DNA of 64,000 nt from Bdellovibrionales bacterium (lineage in GTDB: Bacteria > Bdellovibrionota > Bdellovibrionia > Bdellovibrionales > UBA1609): NCBI GenBank assembly GCA_020630675.1, contig JAHDIR010000007.1, forward strand, positions 1 through 64,000, in the 5' to 3' direction. A program made the translations under genes and the position numbers. Below the pieces are notes generated by a model that did no database searches, was not told the origin of the DNA, and was given only the letters and a program-made list of their open reading frames with translations. This document shows positions 57,819-64,000 of this stretch, piece by piece; position 1 is the stretch's first letter, and every line of letters begins with the position of its first letter.

Positions 57819-58316
57819 ATGAGACATAAAATTAAAAAACAAAACTTTGGAAGAAAACAAGGCCCTAAAAAGGCTCTAGTGAGAGGCTTAGTTAACTCAC
57901 TTGTTGAACACGGCCGTATAAGAACAACTCTTACAAAAGCCAAGTTTATGAGAAGATATGTAGAAAAAGCTATCACGCAAGGTAAAGCAGGAACTGTGCA
58001 CGCTAGACGTCAGCTTTTTGCCAAATACCCAAATGAAAATACGGTCAAAACTATTGTTGATGATCTTTCTGTAAGGTTTAAAGAGCGCCCAGGTGGTTAC
58101 ACGAGAGTTATTAAGTTAGGTCCAAGACCTGGTGATATGGCAGATATGGCTTATATTGAATTTGTGGATTACAAATTGCCAGAGGTTAACGAAGAAACTT
58201 CGGCTAAGGCTGAGAAAGAAGAAGCCAAGCGCCAAAAAGTTTTAAGTGCTGCTAAGCAGGCTAAAAAGAAAAGATTGCGTCAAATTCAAAACCAATCTCG
58301 CCGCTTAAATCGCTAA
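57819..58316 (+). CDS. rplQ: 50S ribosomal protein L17 with extended tail
   Basis: L17 lies near the tunnel exit. The core MRHKIKKQNFGRKQGPKKALVRGLVNSLVEHGRIRTTLTKAKFMRRYVEKAI and the RPGGYTRVIKLGPRPGDMADMAYIEFVDY segment match. The product has 165 residues against about 127 in E. coli. The extra roughly 40 residues are a charged Lys/Glu/Ala tail (AKAEKEEAKRQK...), likely helical. Last gene of the ribosomal superoperon. Confidence 0.97.
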   Translation: MRHKIKKQNFGRKQGPKKALVRGLVNSLVEHGRIRTTLTKAKFMRRYVEKAITQGKAGTVHARRQLFAKYPNENTVKTIVDDLSVRFKERPGGYTRVIKLGPRPGDMADMAYIEFVDYKLPEVNEETSAKAEKEEAKRQKVLSAAKQAKKKRLRQIQNQSRRLNR

Positions 58317-58345
58317 AAATTTAATAAAAAAATATTTTTTTCAAG

Positions 58346-58376
58346 AAAACTCCTGCAATTGTGGGAGTTTTTTTTT
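58346..58376 (+). terminator. Terminator of the S10-spc-alpha superoperon
   Basis: AAAACTCC and GGGAGTTTT pair around a short loop and are followed by T-rich sequence (nine or more T). It lies about 30 bases after rplQ. Confidence 0.85.
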
Positions 58377-58418
58377 ATCCTATAGACTGTAATTTTACTT
58401 TTTATCAGAAGGTTCTAT

Positions 58419-58979
58419 GTGAAAAAGCTTTTAGTTTCTCTTGGGTTTGTTGCTCTTTGTGTATCTCTTTACTTTTGGTCTACAAAAAAATGGGGAGTCA
58501 CAACCAATATTCCTGCTGGTATTAAAGTTCTCAATGATATTGAAAAAAATGGTGTTCCCAAATTTACACTTAAAGATATTCATGGAGATACGGTTAGTTT
58601 AGAGGACTTTGCTGATAAGGTTGTTATTCTAAATTTTTGGGCCTCTTGGTGCGAACCCTGTGTTGATGAGTTTCCCACGCTGATTAAGTTAATAAAGCAT
58701 TTTAAGGGCAAAATTGTTTTGATAGCTATTTCTGCTGATCATACTGAGTCAGATATGAATAACTTTATACGAGCCTTTGACGTCAAAGATCCATTTATAA
58801 AGGTTTTATGGGATAAAGAAAAAACAGTTGCTTCTAGTTATGGAACTAAAATTCTTCCTGAAACTTATGTTCTCGGTCATAATTTTAAAGTTTTGAGAAA
58901 AATTATTGGAGTTGATAAATGGTACACTAATGAAGCGATTCTATTTTTTGAAAGTATAGTTAATGATCAAGCCATGTGA
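58419..58979 (+). CDS. TlpA/ResA-like membrane-anchored thioredoxin
   Basis: This is a periplasmic thiol-disulphide oxidoreductase. An N-terminal hydrophobic segment (about 3-20) anchors it. The fold begins at KFTLKDIHGDTVSLEDF. The active site is WASWCEPC (Cys78 and Cys81), and KILPETYVLG contains the cis-Pro. The redoxin/AhpC-TSA layout matches TlpA, ResA and CcmG, which reduce Cys pairs in cytochrome c maturation or other exported proteins; the partner here is not known. Start GTG with AGAAGG upstream. 186 residues. Confidence 0.9.
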   Translation: MKKLLVSLGFVALCVSLYFWSTKKWGVTTNIPAGIKVLNDIEKNGVPKFTLKDIHGDTVSLEDFADKVVILNFWASWCEPCVDEFPTLIKLIKHFKGKIVLIAISADHTESDMNNFIRAFDVKDPFIKVLWDKEKTVASSYGTKILPETYVLGHNFKVLRKIIGVDKWYTNEAILFFESIVNDQAM

Positions 58980-59193
58980 TTTTAAGGCAACTCTTCTTAG
59001 CTTAGAGTTTTTAAGAGTTTAGGGCTCTAAAGGACACAAAGCTTTTAAATATAAAGTCATGGTTTTAAATAACAAATTATCAAACGATTTAAATTAAGTG
59101 ATGTGGCAGTAACCCCTTAAGAATTCAAGGAAGTACTTTTATTGCTATTAGGTCAGCCATTGCTAATTTATAAAAAAAAAATATAATTAAACA

Positions 59194-60888
59194 ATGCAAA
59201 ATCGAAAGCCATTTGAAACTTTCATTTCAACAATTTTACTCGTAGCTATAGCTATGCTAGCGCCAGTGGCTCTGTTTTGCTTTTGGTCAGATTCTGAAAT
59301 GTGGGCTGTAACTAGTAACTTTCATATGTTTTCTGATCAGTGGCACAATCACTTAATAAAACCCCTTTTTGGGCTCGGATTATTCTTGGTGAGTCATATT
59401 GGTAATATTTTTAATGCTAATATTATGGATGCCTCTCGACTCTTTTTTTACTTAAATTCCCTTCTTTCTGTATATTTATTTTTTCGTTTATCTAACCAGT
59501 TAACAAAAGATCGTAGTTTATCTTTGATGGTTGTTTTAGCTTTAGTGAGTACATCTTACTTTTGGGAACGCTCTTTTCGGGTGAGATCAGATCTTATTAC
59601 GCTAACGATTTATTTGATAGTGTTAAATTTACTTTACGGGCCTCAAGTGGGACATATTAAAACGAGAATGCTTTCGTGGCTTCTTATGGTTATTAATATT
59701 TTTATAACAGCAAAGAGCTTAATTTTTTTACTGTTAGTTTGCTGGTCTTATCAAAGTTTACTTATTCCCTCTGGCCAATTTAAGTCAAAAAAACTTCTAT
59801 TAGGGGTGGCTTTCTTTGGTTGTCTTTTGGTTTTTATGAATCAGGAGGCTCTTCTTTTTTTTATTAATAGCTTTAATGGAACTGGCGGTGAATTGCCTTA
59901 TTTTTCGATACAGAGGTGGGAGCATGTATTTCGGTTTTTGAGTAAAAATTTAATGTTGTATTTATTTTTGTTTTTCCCTTTGGCATCTAAAGTTATTTAC
60001 TCAAAATGGTCATCTGACGATAAGTTCTTTAAACTGTCTTGTGGTTTGTTGTTGTGGTTTTTTCTTCACCCAAATAAATTTCCATTTTTTCTTTATATGC
60101 TTTTGCCATTTATATTGTTGGGGTTGTTGAATAATCCATTTTTTAAAAAAAATATATTGAAATTATTAGCCGGAAATCATTGGCAAAAAGCTGTAATTTT
60201 TGTTTGTATTGTGTTTTTGTCTTACCAAGTTGTTAAGCATGGCGCCTATGTTTTTTACGAGCACAACAATATCAACCAAAAGAAAACTCAGTCTCATTTA
60301 TGTTCGGAGCTAAATCAATTTCCTAAAGCGAGAGTTCTTGACCCCATTGGTGTTTGCCCAAAACGTAAAAATAGTTTTTTTTGGTTTCTGGGGCCATCTC
60401 ATGAAAATAAACTTATGCTTAAAAGTATTGTTGATCATAAAGTTGATATTATATTGTTGGTGGCTAAAATGGGGTACCTTCAACCTGAGCTTGGAAAGCT
60501 TGGCCAAAAAGATTTTTTTTATGTATCGCCAGGAGTATTGGTCAGAGCTTTAACTTTTGATAATTCTCAACGAGTTCTAACCCATGAAGATCTAAAGTTA
60601 GAATTAGAAAAAGAATTTCATGTAAAGTCCCAACAAATTTTATCGGAGCTGTCAAACTTGGGGGGAGCAAAGAAAAAAAAATTGAATTTGCCGGCAAACT
60701 ATTCAGCAATGTCTGCAGTTGAGAAAAAAAGTTTGTACAACGAGTTTAGTTCTGCAATGGACCATGGTGACTCCTCTTTGCCCTTTATCGATGATTACGA
60801 CCGTATCAAATTGAGTCCATTTTCGATTGGACTGTCTCAAGCTGGCTATACATTGAATAGTCTTTTTCGGCACGATTCTGAGTTATAA
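59194..60888 (+). CDS. Large polytopic membrane protein, possible GT-C glycosyltransferase
   Basis: I do not recognise a specific family. The 564 residues have about ten membrane helices in the first 360, then a soluble C-terminal domain of about 200 residues. The first loop holds WSDSEMWAVTSNFHMF, with acidic residues where GT-C transferases carry their catalytic Asp/Glu. Helices of about 18-22 residues, short loops and a periplasmic C-terminal part fit that fold, but no family motif was matched. It stands before the pilin-like genes, 37 bases from the next start. A role in glycosylating surface proteins or pili is only a guess. Confidence 0.6.
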   Translation: MQNRKPFETFISTILLVAIAMLAPVALFCFWSDSEMWAVTSNFHMFSDQWHNHLIKPLFGLGLFLVSHIGNIFNANIMDASRLFFYLNSLLSVYLFFRLSNQLTKDRSLSLMVVLALVSTSYFWERSFRVRSDLITLTIYLIVLNLLYGPQVGHIKTRMLSWLLMVINIFITAKSLIFLLLVCWSYQSLLIPSGQFKSKKLLLGVAFFGCLLVFMNQEALLFFINSFNGTGGELPYFSIQRWEHVFRFLSKNLMLYLFLFFPLASKVIYSKWSSDDKFFKLSCGLLLWFFLHPNKFPFFLYMLLPFILLGLLNNPFFKKNILKLLAGNHWQKAVIFVCIVFLSYQVVKHGAYVFYEHNNINQKKTQSHLCSELNQFPKARVLDPIGVCPKRKNSFFWFLGPSHENKLMLKSIVDHKVDIILLVAKMGYLQPELGKLGQKDFFYVSPGVLVRALTFDNSQRVLTHEDLKLELEKEFHVKSQQILSELSNLGGAKKKKLNLPANYSAMSAVEKKSLYNEFSSAMDHGDSSLPFIDDYDRIKLSPFSIGLSQAGYTLNSLFRHDSEL

Positions 60889-60925
60889 GTTGAAACTCAG
60901 CTAAAAGCCTTTAAACTTATGAGTA

Positions 60926-61771
60926 ATGATTTTTTCTCATTTTTTAAAAAATAATCGTGGTTTTTCATTGATGGAATTAATTGCCGCTACGGCACTGGTC
61001 GCCATTGGTATGGTGACTTTGTCTACCCTGACTTATATTGCATCGGCTTACTCCTTGTCCTTACGAGAAGAATTTACGGCATTATCTCAAAGCTACCGAT
61101 TAGAGTATGAATTGCGTAAGTTTGTTTCGTTAGCCGTTAGAGTAAGAGCTTCTGGTGTGGCGCCAGCTGCCTTCGAGGGGCAATTTTCTGATAACTTTCA
61201 GTGTGATAATGTTGTTGGAGCTGCTGGGAGTTTGAACTGTCCAGCGGATTGGAAAGAGGTCGCTGTATTTTTACGAGAGAACTCTACAGGGGGGATGGGA
61301 GCTCCGGGCGATGATGAAAGGGGGCTTGCCGCTACTGGCATTTGGTATAAAAAACCAACTCATGATTTGGTTAACCCTCTCTCAGGTGGCGTGGTTATAG
61401 ATAGTGGCTCAGGAGGAGTGGGGAATATTCTTCAGGCTGGAAATGGAAAAATGATTTTTAATCAAATGGCTGCTTTTGGTATGCAAAGAAGAGACACAAG
61501 AAGTGGACTTGCTAGTGTGACTTTCAACTCTACTTTTAGGTACCATGGAGTTTCACAACTAAAAACTTGGTGTCCGCAAAATGAAATTGGTGGTTTTTGT
61601 AATTTTGGGGCCAATAACACTCCGAACTTTTATGATAATAATTATAGTTTTCGTATTAGTTTAACTAATAATTTATTGAGCCAACAAGAAGATAACGGAA
61701 GCGGCTTAGAAATGCGAGTGTTAGGGCCCATACACTTTTTTAAACCTATTACGCCAAGGCGAGAAAACTAA
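60926..61771 (+). CDS. Type IV pilin-like (minor pilin or pseudopilin) protein
   Basis: A class III signal is clear: NNRGFSLMELIAATALVAIG, with cleavage after Gly12 and before Phe13 and the Glu5 equivalent at Glu17. The hydrophobic helix continues to about residue 38. At 281 residues it is larger than pilA and fits the PilW or GspJ size range of minor pilins. The rest is Gly-rich with a few Cys (FQCDN, LNCPAD, WCPQN, FCNFG). No strong ribosome site is visible. It overlaps the next gene (TAATG). Confidence 0.8.
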   Translation: MIFSHFLKNNRGFSLMELIAATALVAIGMVTLSTLTYIASAYSLSLREEFTALSQSYRLEYELRKFVSLAVRVRASGVAPAAFEGQFSDNFQCDNVVGAAGSLNCPADWKEVAVFLRENSTGGMGAPGDDERGLAATGIWYKKPTHDLVNPLSGGVVIDSGSGGVGNILQAGNGKMIFNQMAAFGMQRRDTRSGLASVTFNSTFRYHGVSQLKTWCPQNEIGGFCNFGANNTPNFYDNNYSFRISLTNNLLSQQEDNGSGLEMRVLGPIHFFKPITPRREN

Positions 61772-62598
61772 TGTTTAAAATACTTAAAAGTTCCCGAGGA
61801 GTCGGGTTTATTGGTTTTGTTATTATTATTGGAGTTGTCATGTTGGGCCTTGTCGGGGCAGTTATGACTTCATTAAGTGGCGCACGTAAAGAAGCCGCCA
61901 GGTTTAGACGAGGCACAACCTCTTTGTTGATGATGCAACAGTTAGGATCTATAGCCTTAAAGGCTCATAATGATTTTACTAGTCAAAATGATTGTTTGCA
62001 TGTGCCGGGTAGTACGCCGGTAGGTAATAATGGTGCTGGTGCGGGTAACAAAGCCTTCTGTCAGCCGGCACAAATTTGTATCTCTGATCCTGATGATGCT
62101 TCCTTAGATAATAACGATGCTATTACTGTTTGTAGCGATGATGATTTTATTCGTTTTGAAAAAATGGATATAACTCAGGAAGGCAATCAAGTGTCCATTG
62201 ATTTTAATATTCACCACAAAGACTTATTTAAAAAGTGGAAGTATGCCTACTATGACTTTGTGTTAAAAGCTCATGACTTTGCTTTTGAAAAACTTGAGTA
62301 TGCCACTAATTCTTTATCAGCTCAGGTTTCGGTTCCTTTTGATTTTGATACTGGAGCTCCAGCTGTGGCCAAGCCCAGTTACTGTAATCAGGCTGGCTGC
62401 GGAAATGCTTGTGTGGGAACTCTTTGCAAAGAGTGTGCAGCTGTTATTGGTGGAGCTTATCCCGCCGATGAGGTGCCTTGTATGCGCTTTCGGGTATGTC
62501 CAAGAATGGTGGCTTGTGATGCCGGAAACCCTGGGCAATGGTATGTTCAAAAAATTGGTATTTTGCAAAATGCCGCTGCTCCTCCAGGGCCTCTTTAA
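61771..62598 (+). CDS. Pilin-like protein lacking the Glu5 residue, Cys-rich
   Basis: The N-terminus SSRGVGFIGFVIIIGVVMLGLVGAVMTSL looks like a prepilin signal and helix, but the mature position 5 is not Glu (Gly-Val-Gly-Phe-Ile-Gly after the Gly). Pilin-like proteins without Glu5, such as GspK in type II secretion, are placed at the filament tip. At 275 residues it has about 14 Cys in the second half (NQAGCGNACVGTLCKECAAV, EVPCMRFRVCPRMVACDAG), suggesting disulphides. The start overlaps the preceding pilin gene. It converges on the large exported-protein gene at 62635. Confidence 0.72.
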   Translation: MFKILKSSRGVGFIGFVIIIGVVMLGLVGAVMTSLSGARKEAARFRRGTTSLLMMQQLGSIALKAHNDFTSQNDCLHVPGSTPVGNNGAGAGNKAFCQPAQICISDPDDASLDNNDAITVCSDDDFIRFEKMDITQEGNQVSIDFNIHHKDLFKKWKYAYYDFVLKAHDFAFEKLEYATNSLSAQVSVPFDFDTGAPAVAKPSYCNQAGCGNACVGTLCKECAAVIGGAYPADEVPCMRFRVCPRMVACDAGNPGQWYVQKIGILQNAAAPPGPL

Positions 62599-62634
62599 TT
62601 AACTTTCAATATTTAAATATCAAATGAATTTACC

Positions 62635-64000
62635 TTATGGTGGGTAAGTGTAAGGAGTGCACATGGGCTCCCCAGAAAGTGGTGTATTTACGCAGCATCC
62701 TCTAGGGTCGCAAGTGTAATAACCAGCAGCATAAACGGGGTCATTGGCATATAAGGGGTCCCATGCCCTGTTGGGGTCTCCTGGAAACTCATTAAAGCAA
62801 AGTGTTCCTGCAGTAACACACTGGGGAGGGGCAGTAGCATTCGTAGAATAATTGGTTGAAATGAGGTCATAGTTTACGCCTGTATCGAGGTTTCCTAAAG
62901 AGTCGTTGACGTATTGTCTGCGGGCCGTGACAAAAGCATTATCGATGGGGTCGGCCACATTACTAATAACTGGTCCGCCTAACGGCGTAGAAGCAGCATC
63001 TGTTAATGTGACAGCCGCGGAAATATTTCCCGCAGTATCAACAGCCACGACCTCCATTCCATATTGACAGTACTGTTGAGCAGGGCCACCACTGGTGATG
63101 GTGTATTCTAGTCGAAAAACTACTCGTTGCGTTCGGTCTCCAGAGTTATTAAGGGCGGCATCAGCAGCTGAGGCATTAAATGGGTCGCGGTCATTCACTC
63201 GGCTGGTAGCTCCGCCATTTGCTGCCACTCCACAAAGAGTGACCTGGTGGCAAGGCACCCAAGTGCCGGGGCCGAGTAGGCCAACACCGGCGGTGGCCGT
63301 GGGGCCAACGGTACTTGGGTCAGTGACAGGAGGTCCTGGAGGCACATAAGGCCCTGTACTATAACGAACCGGAGCCACCACGCTAACAGACGGGTCGATG
63401 CAAGCTTTATTTCCACCATTGGGAATAGCTGGGGCAGGAGCTGTCGGGTCTTGAACATAAGTGAGCGGGGTAGATGTGTCTCGGCAAAAGTAAAGAGTAC
63501 CCTCTTCAAGGTCGTTATTTTCGATGCCTAACATAACTGTGACATTATTAGTGACTGTTGGTAGCCCTGGCTGGCAAATATTGGCGGCGACATTTGGATT
63601 TTGCACCCCAGAGTTGTATTCATTTTTACTAACTTCAAAAAAAGTAACTTCTGGAGGGTTTACATCTGGTGAGTATTGAAAATCATGACTAGCCTCACAG
63701 GTTCTGTTCTCACCATTTTCTGTATAGCTAACTTGCACTCCAAGCCTCATACCAAGATCTTCACGGGTGAAAATTGGGTCGGGAGTCATTGTTAAGGGCG
63801 GAACGGGAGCTACGACAGCATTTGAACTTCTTGGTTTTATATAAATGGTTCCTAATCCGCAAACAGGGTTTCCGGTGTTTAGGTCGTAAGGAGAGGACTT
63901 AATAGTAATAACAGGGTTTCCTTCTTTGGCGATATCCCCGGCTACATAGTTGGCACCGCCAGCATTGGCAGGGTCAGTGTCTACACTGGTTAGAGGAGCG
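62635..64000 (-). CDS. Large Pro/Gly/Thr-rich exported protein, C-terminal part only
   Basis: The frame stays open to the right edge (no stop in 63790-63999), so the in-frame Met at 63789 is not the real start and only the C-terminal 454 or so residues are seen. The sequence is rich in Pro, Thr, Val, Gly and Cys and low in Lys, with beta-sandwich-like stretches such as VVFRLEYTITSGG and GMEVVAVDTAGNISAAVTLTD. About ten Cys occur in pairs (CCVNTPLSGEPMC, CDPRGCC). This resembles cell-surface or adhesin repeat regions but no family was matched. The DNA is visibly GC-richer than the rest. Function unknown. Confidence 0.8.
   Translation of the reverse strand, partial: APLTSVDTDPANAGGANYVAGDIAKEGNPVITIKSSPYDLNTGNPVCGLGTIYIKPRSSNAVVAPVPPLTMTPDPIFTREDLGMRLGVQVSYTENGENRTCEASHDFQYSPDVNPPEVTFFEVSKNEYNSGVQNPNVAANICQPGLPTVTNNVTVMLGIENNDLEEGTLYFCRDTSTPLTYVQDPTAPAPAIPNGGNKACIDPSVSVVAPVRYSTGPYVPPGPPVTDPSTVGPTATAGVGLLGPGTWVPCHQVTLCGVAANGGATSRVNDRDPFNASAADAALNNSGDRTQRVVFRLEYTITSGGPAQQYCQYGMEVVAVDTAGNISAAVTLTDAASTPLGGPVISNVADPIDNAFVTARRQYVNDSLGNLDTGVNYDLISTNYSTNATAPPQCVTAGTLCFNEFPGDPNRAWDPLYANDPVYAAGYYTCDPRGCCVNTPLSGEPMCTPYTYPP

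Noticed and set aside
63095..63349. 84-residue rightward frame in the right-edge region
   Set aside because: It is antisense to the long open frame that continues to the edge; low-complexity shadow.

Overview
The window reads as an ordinary chromosomal stretch from an AT-rich (roughly 40% G+C by eye), flagellated, type IV-piliated Gram-negative bacterium. The best guess is a Bdellovibrionota or deltaproteobacteria-like organism. This rests on a sigma-28-type flagellin promoter, an E. coli-like tRNA-Thr/Tyr/Gly/Thr-tuf cluster, a three-helix SecE, an NtrYX-like pair, lipoprotein and pilin signals, and several large secreted orphan proteins. The phylum assignment is inference. No IS element, prophage, CRISPR array, integrase or replication origin was seen.

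Region by region: (1) 1-16100 is a mixed housekeeping and accessory area. It holds the start of a lysine-rich histone-like gene, a flagellin with its own promoter, an alpha/beta hydrolase back to back with a secreted endonuclease/phosphatase-fold lipoprotein, clpB, a secreted protein built from five 21-residue two-cysteine repeats, a polytopic membrane protein, a UvrD/Rep-type helicase, a leftward trio trhO-tapT-M1 peptidase, and a 965-residue exported orphan. (2) 16466-26030 is a rightward run: ribE, ribB fused to a degenerate RibA-like domain, ribH, a small orphan, an NtrY/NtrX-like two-component pair, proS, pyrF and an RlmB-like rRNA methyltransferase. (3) 26397-40008 is the tRNA-tuf-tRNA-Trp-secE-nusG-rplKAJL-rpoBC block, with visible control elements: a hairpin before secE, one before rplK, a recognisable L10 leader, and an attenuator between rplL and rpoB. 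(4) 40139-44907 is a str-type cluster (rpsL, rpsG ... fusA). It is split by a self-contained pilA unit and a TPR-like membrane protein gene, and its EF-G has an atypical domain IV. (5) 45253-58316 is a fused S10-spc-alpha ribosomal superoperon with secY, adk and rpoA. rplX (L24), rpsN (S14), infA and rpsD (S4) are missing from their usual places. (6) 58419-64000 is an envelope and pilus-related tail: a TlpA-like thioredoxin, a large membrane protein with a possible GT-C fold, two pilin-like proteins (the second lacking the usual Glu5), and the C-terminal part of a large, GC-richer secreted protein that runs off the right edge.

Most of the window is core transcription and translation machinery, so the unusual content is in the departures from the standard layout. 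The main ones are the EF-G with both domain IV tip loops rewritten, the ribosomal operon gaps, the RibA remnant, the NtrX-like regulator with GAFVGA instead of GAFTGA, the pilA insertion in the str cluster, and the cysteine-repeat protein. No clearly new multi-gene system was found. The best candidate for an undescribed assembly is the pilin-like/adhesin-like cluster at the right end, which is cut by the window edge.
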